The notes under the pieces: model-generated
What the model was told of the DNA's origin: nothing
What the model saw: the letters and a program-made list of their open reading frames with translations, nothing else
Database searches by the model: none
From: Actinomadura terrae
GTDB taxonomy: Bacteria; Actinomycetota; Actinomycetes; Streptosporangiales; Streptosporangiaceae
Direction of reading: 5' to 3'
Length of the DNA stretch: 64,000 nt
NCBI RefSeq assembly: GCF_022751215.1
Contig: NZ_JAICDG010000001.1
Location: forward strand, 1,736,001 to 1,800,000
Position numbers and translations under genes: made by a program
Shown: positions 37,901 through 46,400 of the stretch, piece after piece
How the letters are laid out: the number at the start of each line of letters is the position of its first letter
Numbering within the stretch: position 1 is the stretch's first letter

Positions 37901-39844
37901 TTGGCCACCACAGAAGCAGGCACCAAGCCCGGCCCGGCCGCCGGGCCCATGATCGTCCCGCAGGGGCCCGCCAGGCTCGCGCTGATCGCGATCACGGTCG
38001 CGGTGCTGGCGCAGACCCTGCGCTTCTCCCTTCCCCAGATCGACCACTTCGCCGACGACGCCGGGAACGGCGCCGCCGCGCTGGCGGTGCTGGTCGTCTA
38101 CCTCGCCGGGTTCGCCGCGCCGCTGCTGCGCCGCGCCGCCGGGCCGCGCGGGCTGCTGGTCGCCGGGGTCGGCGGGCTGCTGGCCGTCCGGCTGGTCGCC
38201 CAGGGGATCGGACCGCAGACCTGGCTCGCCTTCGCCGGGACCGCGATCGGGATGGTCGCGGTGGCTGCGCTGTTCGAGGGCGCGCGGGGCCTGTCGGGCG
38301 TCGGGTTCGCGACCGCGACGGTCGCGGGCCTATCCGCCGACTCCGCCGTCCGGATGTGCTTCGCCACCTGGGACCCGGTGTGGCGGTCCGGGATCGGCCC
38401 GTGGCTGGCCTGCGCCGCGTTCGTCCTGCTCGGCGCCCTCGCGCTCTGGCGCGAGCTGGCCTCCGGACCGGTCACCGCGCCCGGCGTCTCCTGGCGGGAG
38501 GCGTTCGGCGCGGCGGCGATCGGCCCGTTCCTGGCCCTCCAGGTGCTGGTGCTGTCCAGCCCCGCGTTCGTCGCCTCGTCCGGCTGGCGGTCGCTGACCG
38601 CCGCGCACGTCGTGATCGTCATCGGGCAGGGCCTCGCGCTGGCGTTCCTCGCCTCCGGCCTCGCCGTGCGGGCCGTGCCGGGCGGCGTGTGCGTGCTCGG
38701 CGGCACCGTCCTCGGCGTCGCCGCCGGGTCCGTCGCCGGGACGTACGCGATCTCCGGCATCGAGGTCGTGCCCGTCGTGATCGTCGGGCAGGTGCTGTCG
38801 GCGTGGCTGCTGGCGGTGGCCTGCCGCGCCCCGCTGCGCCGCGCCGGGTCGGGCGGCCCCGATTGGCGGATCGACGTCGGCGCCGCGCTCGGCGGCCTGC
38901 TGGTCGCGCTGATCCTCGTCCCGTACCAGGTCAGTGCGGTGTCGCCGCTGCCCTTCCCCAACAACGTGCTGCCGGGCCTCGCCGGAATCCTGCTGGGCGC
39001 GCTCGCCGCCGCCGCGGCGGCCCGCGGCGGCCCGCTGCCCGCCCGCGCCCCGCTGCGGGCGCTCACCGCCGGCGCCGCCGCGCTGCTGCTGTTCGCCGGG
39101 ACGCTGGTGTTCACCGTCGCCGCGCCGGACGGCAAGGCCGCGGCCGGGCCCGTCCCCGGGCAGGTGCGGCTGCTCAGCTACAACATCCACGACTCGGTCA
39201 ACCAGGACGGGCGGCTCGATCCCGAGGGAATCGCCCGCACCATCGAGCGGCAGCACGCCCAGGTCGTCCTGCTCCAGGAGGCGAGCCGGGGGTCGCTGCT
39301 GTCGGGTACCACCGACGTCGGCGTGTGGTTGTCGCGGCGCCTCGGCATGCGGCTGGTCTGGGGTCCCGCCGCCGACGGCCAGTTCGGCAACGCGATCCTG
39401 ACGTCGCTGCCGGTCCGCTCGTCCGGGACCGGGCGGATGGCCAAGGGCGACTGGTCGCAGATCCGCGGCTACGTGTGGGCGCGGCTCGCCGTCGGGCAGA
39501 CCACGATGGACGTGTGGTCCACGCACCTGGAGGGCGGCGACGACCAGTCCGGCGAGCGGGCCCGCGAGGTCGCCGCGCTGGTGCGCGCCTGGGGCGGCGC
39601 CCCCCGCACCGTCATCGGCGGCGACTTCAACGCCGAGCCGGGCAGCCCCGAGCTGACCGGGCTCACCGACACCGACCTGCGCAGCGCCGCGCTCGGCGCC
39701 GACACGTCCCCGACGCGCTCGGACGGCAAGCGCGTCGACCAGGTCCTCGGCTCCGAGGGCCTGATGTTCACCGACTTCGACGTGCCGCGTTCCGACGCCT
39801 CCGACCACTACCCGATCGCGGTGACCATCCGGGTCGGGCACTGA
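37901..39844 (+). CDS. Multi-pass membrane protein with endonuclease/exonuclease/phosphatase domain
   Basis: About 420 N-terminal residues with roughly ten transmembrane segments are followed by an extracytoplasmic or cytoplasmic EEP domain. Metal and catalytic motifs are LLSYNIHD, VVLLQEAS, VIGGDFNAEPGS and SDHYPIAV. EEP domains hydrolyse phosphodiester or phosphomonoester bonds in nucleic acids, inositides or sphingolipids; membrane fusion suggests a lipid-like or surface substrate (inference). The start is TTG with GGGGAG about 13 bases upstream, and TAGAGT at 37826-37831 is a -10 candidate. Confidence 0.85.
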   Translation: MATTEAGTKPGPAAGPMIVPQGPARLALIAITVAVLAQTLRFSLPQIDHFADDAGNGAAALAVLVVYLAGFAAPLLRRAAGPRGLLVAGVGGLLAVRLVAQGIGPQTWLAFAGTAIGMVAVAALFEGARGLSGVGFATATVAGLSADSAVRMCFATWDPVWRSGIGPWLACAAFVLLGALALWRELASGPVTAPGVSWREAFGAAAIGPFLALQVLVLSSPAFVASSGWRSLTAAHVVIVIGQGLALAFLASGLAVRAVPGGVCVLGGTVLGVAAGSVAGTYAISGIEVVPVVIVGQVLSAWLLAVACRAPLRRAGSGGPDWRIDVGAALGGLLVALILVPYQVSAVSPLPFPNNVLPGLAGILLGALAAAAAARGGPLPARAPLRALTAGAAALLLFAGTLVFTVAAPDGKAAAGPVPGQVRLLSYNIHDSVNQDGRLDPEGIARTIERQHAQVVLLQEASRGSLLSGTTDVGVWLSRRLGMRLVWGPAADGQFGNAILTSLPVRSSGTGRMAKGDWSQIRGYVWARLAVGQTTMDVWSTHLEGGDDQSGERAREVAALVRAWGGAPRTVIGGDFNAEPGSPELTGLTDTDLRSAALGADTSPTRSDGKRVDQVLGSEGLMFTDFDVPRSDASDHYPIAVTIRVGH

Positions 39845-39874
39845 CCGGACGCGCGCGGGTCTAGGGTCGGGCGC

Positions 39875-40363
39875 ATGACCGAACAGACCGTCGCGATCAC
39901 GCGGGCGGACGCCGGCGACGCGGGCGCGCTGCTGACCGTCCAGCGCGCCGCCTACGTCAGCGAGGCGCAACTGTACGGCGACCCGTTCCTGCCGCCGCTC
40001 GTGGAGTCGCTGGACCAGCTCGGCAAGGTCCTCGCGGGCGACGCGGTGGTGCTGAAGGCGACCCTGGACGGGCGGCTCGCGGGCGCCGTCCGCGCCCAGT
40101 TCGGCGACCGCACCTGCCTGGTCGGACGCCTCGTCGTCGCCCCCGACCTCCAGAACCGGGGGATCGGCGGCGACCTGATGCGGGCCCTGGAGCACGAGGT
40201 GACCGGCCGCGCCGACGCGTGCGTGCTGTTCACCGGCCACCTCAGCGAACCCGCCCTGCGCCTGTACCGCCGCCTCGGCTACACCGAGACCCACCGCGAA
40301 CGCGTCGCCGCCCACCTGACCCTCGTCCACATGCGCAAACCTCTCCCAGCGGAGAACGCCTAG
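39875..40363 (+). CDS. GNAT-family N-acetyltransferase
   Basis: Acetyl-CoA-dependent transferase of 162 residues. The acetyl-CoA-binding region is LVVAPDLQNRGIGGDLMRALEHEV, followed by FTGHLSEPALRLYRRLGYTET typical of GNAT enzymes acting on small molecules. The acceptor is unknown. ATG lies seven bases after TAGGGT (39862-39867), a leaderless arrangement. Confidence 0.87.
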   Translation: MTEQTVAITRADAGDAGALLTVQRAAYVSEAQLYGDPFLPPLVESLDQLGKVLAGDAVVLKATLDGRLAGAVRAQFGDRTCLVGRLVVAPDLQNRGIGGDLMRALEHEVTGRADACVLFTGHLSEPALRLYRRLGYTETHRERVAAHLTLVHMRKPLPAENA

Positions 40364-40408
40364 CGGTCGCTGGCCGGGCTCCGAACGACACGGGCTAGGG
40401 TGAAACCC

Positions 40409-41002
40409 GTGTTGAACGTGGGGCTCACCGGCGGGATCGGATCGGGCAAGAGCGAGGTCGCGGCGCTGCTGGCCGCGCACGGCGCCGTGGTCATCGACGC
40501 CGACCGGCTCGCGCGGGAGGTCGTCGCGCCCGGCACCCCCGGGCTCGCCGCCGTCACCGCCGAGTTCGGCGACGGCGTCCTGCTGTCCTCAGGGGAGCTG
40601 GACCGGGAGCGGCTCGGCTCGATCGTCTTCGCCGACCCGGACCGGCTCGCGGCGCTGAACGCGATCGTCCACCCGCTGGTGGCGGAGCTGACGCGGCAGC
40701 GGACGGAGGCGGCGCCCGCCGACGCCGTCGTCGTCCACGACGTGCCGCTTCTCGTCGAGAACGGGCTGGAGTCCCGCTACGACGAGGTCGTGGTCGTGGA
40801 CGCGCCGGAGGAGGTCCGCCTCGACCGGCTCACCTCCCGCCGGGGCATGACCGAGGACGCCGCCCGCGCCCGCATGGCGAGCCAGGCCACCCGCGAGCAG
40901 CGCCGCGCCGTCGCCACCTTCGTCATCGACAACAGCGGCACCCTCGACGACCTCGCGACCCAGGTGGACGCCCTCTGGAAGGCCCTGACCTCCCGCGCGT
41001 GA
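40409..41002 (+). CDS. coaE: Dephospho-CoA kinase
   Basis: Last enzyme of coenzyme A synthesis, phosphorylating the 3'-OH of dephospho-CoA. The 197-residue protein has the P-loop [13 protein letters not shown] at the N terminus, [25 protein letters not shown] and [20 protein letters not shown] 40409 is seven bases after TAGGGT (40396-40401); GTG 40400 overlaps that box and is rejected. It marks the end of the conserved core before the accessory block. Confidence 0.95.
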   Translation: MLNVGLTGGIGSGKSEVAALLAAHGAVVIDADRLAREVVAPGTPGLAAVTAEFGDGVLLSSGELDRERLGSIVFADPDRLAALNAIVHPLVAELTRQRTEAAPADAVVVHDVPLLVENGLESRYDEVVVVDAPEEVRLDRLTSRRGMTEDAARARMASQATREQRRAVATFVIDNSGTLDDLATQVDALWKALTSRA

Positions 41003-41081
41003 GGTGGCCGGTTGCGGACGCGGCGAGCGTCCGCCGGAGTGGTGTACTGAGCCCACTCGACTCCGGCTCTGAGGAGATGTC

Positions 41082-41489
41082 ATGACCCGTGTCATGCTCC
41101 GCGCGATCCTGGGAACGGCCCTGTTAGCAGGCGGGGTGGGCGCGATGGCCCCCGCCGCGTCCGCCGCCGAGGCTCCCCACCCGGGTACGCAGATCACGCT
41201 CGCCCTCGTCCCCCATCAGGGGTCTCCGGGCGCTCCCCGCCACGTGGTCCTGACCTGCGAACCGGCCGGTCCCCTGCCCCACGCGCAGGAGGCATGCGAC
41301 GAACTCGCGCTGGTGAACGGGAACGTCGCTGGGGTTCCGCGTCGGCAGGCGACCTGCCCCCAGGCGTGGCTCCCGGTCACCGCGTCCGCGTCAGGACGGT
41401 GGCGGGGCATCCCGATCCCGCCCTTCTCGCAGGACTTCCAGAACGAGGACTGCGCACGCATCGGGCGCGGCCACGTCTTCGACTTCTGA
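41082..41489 (+). CDS. Secreted subtilisin-inhibitor-like (SSI) protein 1
   Basis: Small exported protein of 135 residues with a Sec signal peptide ending near ASA-AE (residue 29). The mature part matches Streptomyces subtilisin inhibitors: VLTC and EACDEL (first disulfide), then TCPQAWLPVTASASGRWRG and EDCARI (second disulfide), ending in VFDF. By alignment with the SSI loop Cys-Pro-Met-Val-Tyr-Asp-Pro, the P1 residue is Gln in CPQAWLP. SSI proteins inhibit serine proteases extracellularly. GAGGAG precedes the ATG. Gene 3 is its closest relative. Confidence 0.85.
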   Translation: MTRVMLRAILGTALLAGGVGAMAPAASAAEAPHPGTQITLALVPHQGSPGAPRHVVLTCEPAGPLPHAQEACDELALVNGNVAGVPRRQATCPQAWLPVTASASGRWRGIPIPPFSQDFQNEDCARIGRGHVFDF

Positions 41490-41581
41490 CCCCGGCGGAC
41501 AAGCCGTGGCAGCACCGGCGGGCCGTCAAGCACAAGGTCACCTCGACCAGCTCCCCGCTTCCGACGCTTTGAGGAGATGTC

Positions 41582-41992
41582 ATGACCGGTATCACGCTTC
41601 GCACGATCCTGGGATCGGCCCTGTTGGCAGGCGGGATCGGCGCGATGGCCCCCGCCGCGACCGCCGCGGAGGTCCCCCACACGTTAACGAGGATCACGCT
41701 CAGCGTCGTCCCTGAGCCGGGGACTCCAGGCGCCCCCAAGCACGTGGTTCTGACCTGCGATCCGGTCAGTCCCCTGCCTCACGCGCAAGAGGCGTGCGAC
41801 GAGCTCGACCTGGCGTTCGGGGACGTCGCGCGGGTCCCGCCGCGACATGACGAGTTCTGCTTCCAGGTACGGCAACCGGTCACCGCGTCCGCCACGGGAT
41901 GGTGGCGGGGCGTCCAGATCCAGCCCTACTCGGAGATCATCACCAACGACAGCTGCGCGCGGATCGCGCACGGTCACGTCTTCGCCTTCTGA
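41582..41992 (+). CDS. Secreted subtilisin-inhibitor-like (SSI) protein 2
   Basis: Paralogue of 136 residues with signal peptide and all four SSI cysteines. The reactive loop aligns as CFQVRQP, placing Gln at P1. The first 40 mature residues (from ITLSVVPEPGTPG to CDELDLA) are identical to gene 4, but the loop region is not. Preceded by leader type B with GAGGAG. It has no promoter of its own that I can see, so it may be co-transcribed with gene 1. Confidence 0.85.
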   Translation: MTGITLRTILGSALLAGGIGAMAPAATAAEVPHTLTRITLSVVPEPGTPGAPKHVVLTCDPVSPLPHAQEACDELDLAFGDVARVPPRHDEFCFQVRQPVTASATGWWRGVQIQPYSEIITNDSCARIAHGHVFAF

Positions 41993-42099
41993 CCCCGTCT
42001 GCCCGGGCGTGCGGCGCGGCGGTGGCCGGTTGCGGACGTGGCGGGCGTCCGGCGGAGTGGTGTACTGAGCCCACTCGACTCCGGCTTTGAGGAGCTGTC

Positions 42100-42504
42100 A
42101 TGACCCGTGTCACGTTCTGCGCGATCCTGGGATCGGCCCTGTTAGTGGGGGGCGGCGCGGTGACCCCCGCCGCGACCGCCACCGAGGCCCCCGTCCCGGC
42201 AACAGAGATCACGCTCAGCGTCGTGCCCCAGCCGGGCACCCCCGGCGCCCCTCGCCGAACCGTCCTGACCTGTGATCCCGCCAGCCCCCTGCCCCACGCG
42301 CAGCCCGCGTGCGACGAACTGGCCCTCGTGAACGGGGACGTCTCCCGGGTTCCGCCCCAGCAGGCGGCCTGCGCCCAGGTGTGGCTCCCGGTCACCGCGT
42401 CCGCGTCCGGACGCTGGCGGGGCGTCCCGATCCCGCCCTTCTCGCAGACCTACACCAACGACGCCTGCGCCCGGATCGCGCACGGCCACGTCTTCGACTT
42501 CTGA
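42100..42504 (+). CDS. Secreted subtilisin-inhibitor-like (SSI) protein 3
   Basis: Paralogue of 134 residues closest to gene 1. Signal peptide, disulfide cysteines and C-terminal HGHVFDF are intact. The reactive loop aligns as CAQVWLP, again with Gln at P1. Leader type A includes the conserved GTGTACTGAGCC block, which may carry the promoter. GAGGAG precedes the ATG. Confidence 0.85.
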   Translation: MTRVTFCAILGSALLVGGGAVTPAATATEAPVPATEITLSVVPQPGTPGAPRRTVLTCDPASPLPHAQPACDELALVNGDVSRVPPQQAACAQVWLPVTASASGRWRGVPIPPFSQTYTNDACARIAHGHVFDF

Positions 42505-42596
42505 CCCCGGCGGACAAGCCGCGGCAGCACCGGCGGGCCGTCAAGCACAACGTCACCTCGACCAGCTCCCCGCCTCCGACGCTTTGAGGAGATGCC

Positions 42597-43007
42597 ATGA
42601 CCAGTGTCACGCTTCGCATGCTCTTGGGATCGGCCCTGTTAGTGGGGAGTGTCGGCGTGGTCGGCCCCGCCGCGACCGCCGCCGAGGCTCTCGACTACCC
42701 GACGAGGATCACGCTCAGCGTCGTCCCTGAGCCGGGGACTCCAGGCGCCCCGAAGCACGTGGTTCTGACCTGTGATCCGGTCAGTCCACTGCCTCACGCG
42801 CAAGAGGCGTGCGACGAGCTCGACCTGGCGGATGGGGACGTCGCGCGGGTCCCGGGCCAGACCGACAGGTGGTGCTTTACCTACAGCGCCCCGGTCACCG
42901 CGTCCGCGTCGGGATGGTGGCGGGGCATGTCGATCCGACCCTTCTCGCAGGTCTACCAGAACGAGGGCTGCGCGCGGATCGCACGCGGCCACGTCTTCGA
43001 CTTCTGA
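42597..43007 (+). CDS. Secreted subtilisin-inhibitor-like (SSI) protein 4
   Basis: Paralogue of 136 residues closest to gene 2. The reactive loop aligns as CFTYSAP, placing Thr at P1, different from the other three copies. The preceding segment also differs (PGQTDRWC against PPRHDEFC in gene 2) while the first part of the mature protein is identical. This pattern suggests selection on inhibitory specificity. GAGGAG precedes the ATG. Confidence 0.85.
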   Translation: MTSVTLRMLLGSALLVGSVGVVGPAATAAEALDYPTRITLSVVPEPGTPGAPKHVVLTCDPVSPLPHAQEACDELDLADGDVARVPGQTDRWCFTYSAPVTASASGWWRGMSIRPFSQVYQNEGCARIARGHVFDF

Positions 43008-43486
43008 CCCACAGCCGCCCAGCCCCCAAAGTGAGGGCTCGTCCTGCCCCCGGAGGCGGGTCCGGTGACGGCGAGGATGAGGACGTAGGCGGCGGCGAGG
43101 GTCGAGGGGGGTCCCATCTGCTCCGGGTCGGACCACACCGCTCGATGACCGGCCGGTCGTCCTCGCGCCCGGCATGATGGCCACCGGCCCGCTCGACCGC
43201 CCGGCCCGGTCGCGACGAGCCGGGGTCGAGCGCTCCTCCGCCCCGGTTCACACGGCACGGTGACGCTGCTCGGCCGGGCCTGCCGGCGCCCGCCTTACTC
43301 CGGCCGTGCCCGCGCGTGCATGGCGGCGACCGGTCCGCACTGGCCTGCCCGACACCGTAGCGCCCGCCCGCACATGGCGGGCGCCCGCTTCGGCTTGGTC
43401 GGTGCGGCGGGCCGGGTGCTGCGGTGGCGGTCGCGCGGGTGTGGTTCCGCCGCCTGTAGGGCACGGTGATCGGTTCGGCCGGGCGG
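43008..43486. other. Gap between SSI cluster and TIR gene
   Basis: About 480 bp without a supported gene. It holds a perfect palindrome GACCGGCCGGTC (43147-43158) and a hairpin at 43360-43384. A minus-strand frame near 43050-43110 reads like one hydrophobic segment but has no start, signal or conserved context, and may be a gene remnant. Confidence 0.5.
43360..43384 (-). terminator. Hairpin downstream of TIR/NACHT/WD40 gene
   Basis: GCGCCCGCC (43360-43368) pairs with GGCGGGCGC (43376-43384) across a seven-base loop, about 100 bases beyond the stop codon on the minus strand. It is a plausible terminator. Confidence 0.5.
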
Positions 43487-46400
43487 TCATAGGGGGGCGT
43501 CCATGGGGACTTGGCGGACTTCGGGGAGGTAGGGGTCCAGCTCGCCGGGGTCGAAGCGGCACATGCCGACCGCGTACCAGAACTCGGCGGTGGCCTCGCC
43601 CTCCCACTTGTAGCGGCCGTCGGGCGCCAGGGCGGCCCAGCCCGCCGCCAGGCCGAGGAGGGTCGCGCGGCGGGTGGGGGCGGTGGGGTCGGCGACGTCC
43701 CAGAGGATGACCGCGCCGTCGTCGCCCGCGGAGGCCAGGAGGGTGCCGTCGGGGCTGAACGTCACCGACCAGACGCGGCGGGTGTGGCCGTCGAGGGAGT
43801 GCAGGAGCTCGCCGGTGGACGGGTCCCACAGGCGCACCGCCATGTCGTCGCCCGCGCTGGCCAGCAGAGTTCCGGACGGGTGGAACGCGGCCGTCCACAG
43901 GCGGCCCGCGTGGCCGGACAGGACGTGCAGGGTCGCGCCGGTCGCCGGGTCCCACACGCGGACGGTGCCGTCGTTGCCCGCGCTGGCGAGGACGTCGCCG
44001 GACGGCGCGAACGCCACCCGGTAGACGCGGTCGGAGTGGCCGCGCAGGGTGGCGGCGAGCCCGCCGGTGCGCGGGTCCCAGAGGCGGACGAGGCCGTCGT
44101 CGCAGCCCGTGGCGACGAGCGCGCCGTCGGGGGCGAAGTCGATCGAGCGGACGCGGCCCCGGTGCCCGGCGAGGTTGACGATCTCGCGGCCGGTCGTCCA
44201 GTACCAGAGGCGGACGCTGTCGTCGTCGTTGGCGGTGGCGAGGACGTCGCCGTCCGGCGCGAACGCCTGCGCCCACACGTGGTCGGTCTCGACGTTCAGC
44301 TCCCGCTCGAACGTGCCGGTGCCCGCCTGCCACAGGTGCACGCCGCCGTCGTTGGTGGCGGTGGCGAGCTGGGAGTCGCGGGTGTTGAACAGCGCGGAGG
44401 TGAGGTTGTCGGCGACGCCGCGCAGCTCGCGGACGAGGCGTCCGGTGCGCGGGTCCCAGAGGCGGACGAGCCCGTCGTTGCCGCTGGAGGCCAGCAGCCC
44501 GCCGCCGGGGCTGAAGGCGACGCCGGTGACGCGGCGGCCGTGCCCGCGCAGCACGACGCGGCTCTGCCCGGTCTCGGCGTCCCACAGCCGGGCGGTGCCG
44601 TCGTTGCTGCTGGTGGCGAGCTGGGCGCCGTCGGGGCGGAACGCGAACGGCCACACCGCGCCGCGGTGTCCGGCCAGTTCGACGCGCTGCCGCCCGGTCT
44701 CCGGGTCCCACAGCCGGACGGACCCGGCGCTGTCGGCGGTGGCGAGGCGGCCGCCGTCGGGGCTGAAGGCGGCCTGGTAGATGCCGCCGCCGTGGCCGGT
44801 GAGCGTGGCGCGGTGCGCGCCGTCCTCCCAGAGCCGGACGGAGGCGTCGGTGTCGCCGGTGACCAGGAGCCGCCCGTCGGGGTGGAACGCGATGGCGTAG
44901 ACGCGCCCGGTGTGGCCGACGAGCTCCTGGCGGATCTCGCCGGTGCGGATGTCCCAGAGCCGGACGACGCCGGCCTCGTCGCCCGCCGCGAGCAGCGACC
45001 CGCCGGGGTGGAACACGGCGCGGAAGACCGCGCCCCGGTGGCCGGTCAGCTCGCGGCGCAGCGCGCCGGTCGCGAGGTCGAACACGCGCAGCGTCCCGCC
45101 CTGGTCGCCGGTGACCATCAGCGACCCGGCCGGGTCGAACACGGCGGTGAAGACGGGCGCGGTGTGGCCCGCGAACTGGTGGCGGAGGGCGCCCGTGGCG
45201 AGGTCGAAGACGCGGACGACGCCGTCGGCGTCCCCGGCCGCGACGAGGTCGTCGCCGCCGGCCACGACGGGCCACACGCCCTCGGGGTGGACGTCCAGGA
45301 CGTGGGCGCACTGGCCGGTGGCGAGGTCCCAGAGCCGGAGCGTGCCGTCGGCGGACCCGCTGGCCAGCACGTTGCCCTCGCGGTCGAACGCCACCGCGTA
45401 GGCGCGGTCGGCGTGGCCCTGGAGGGTGCGGATGGGCCGTCCGGTGACGGCGTCGCAGACGAGGACGCCGCCGTCCTCGTTGCCGACGGCCAGCACGGAC
45501 CCGCCGGGGCTGTAGGCGAGCGGCTGCGGCAGCCGGCTCGTCTGGAAGTGGAACCCGTAGGGGACGCCGACGGCGGCGGGCGCGACCTGGATGTCGACGG
45601 GGCGGCCCGGCGCGATCGCCGCCTCGCGCAGCTCGGGCGCGGCGGCGACCTGGTCGGGCAGGACGGCGTCGACGAGCGCGGCGCGCGTCCAGCGGCTGCC
45701 CTCGACCGTGACGTCGCGCAGGTCGGCGCGGGCGAGCCGGGCCCGGGACAGGTCGGCGCCGCGCAGGTCGGCGCCGGTGAGCCGCGCCTCGTCCAGCCGG
45801 GCCCCGGCGAGGGACGCGTCGCGCAGCACGGCGCGCGAGAGGTTCGCGCCGACCAGCAGCGCGTCGGTGAGGTCGGCGCCGGTCAGGTCGACCTCCTGGA
45901 GGTCGCGGTAGGAGAGGTCCTCGCCCTTGAGGACGGCGCCGCGCAGGTCGGCCCGGGCGGGGGTGCGCAGCCGGGTCGTGATCCGGATCGCGTTCGCGCG
46001 GGCGGCGTCGGCGGCGGCCGGATCGGCGAGGATGCGCTCGGCCCACTCCTGGCAGGCGCGGGTGTCGGCGAGGTCGCACAGGAAGTCGACGGTGAGCTGC
46101 GTCAGCGCGCGCCGCCCGAGCGCGGCCGGCGTCGCGCCCTCGCCGAGCTCGCGGGCGATGTGCCGGGCGACGAGCCACTCCATGACCGACACGTGGATGA
46201 ACCCGAACAGGCCCTCCTCGGTGCGGACGAGCAGGCTGCCCGCGCCGACCGCGTGCGTCACCTGGTGCGGCGACAGCCGCCCCTCGGCGAGGCCGGTGAG
46301 GGTGTCGGCGACGTCGGCCAGCTCGGCGAGCCGCAGGAACCGGTCGTCGCCCTCCCAGAGCCGCAGCGCGAGCGTGCCGACCGCCTCCCACATGTCCTCC

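Larger units (their letters stand above)
41003..43007 (+). repeat. Tandem duplication of a two-gene SSI unit
   Basis: Four SSI-like genes carry two alternating leader types. Leader A (about 41003-41081 and 42010-42099) shares GCCGGTTGCGGACG and GTGTACTGAGCCCACTCGAC. Leader B (41490-41581 and 42505-42596) shares CACCGGCGGGCCGTCAAGCA and ACCTCGACCAGCTCCCCG. Genes 1 and 3, and genes 2 and 4, are closest relatives, with unit spacing of about 1015-1018 bp. This indicates a duplication of an A-B pair to A-B-A-B. Confidence 0.85.

Noticed and set aside
41003..43007. CRISPR-like array, because of regular repeats of similar blocks.
   Set aside because: Repeats are whole genes and leaders about 0.5 kb apart, not short direct repeats with spacers.
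43050..43258. Hydrophobic minus-strand reading (STLAAAYVLILAVTG) after the SSI cluster.
   Set aside because: No credible start, short, and overlaps palindromes. At most a gene remnant.
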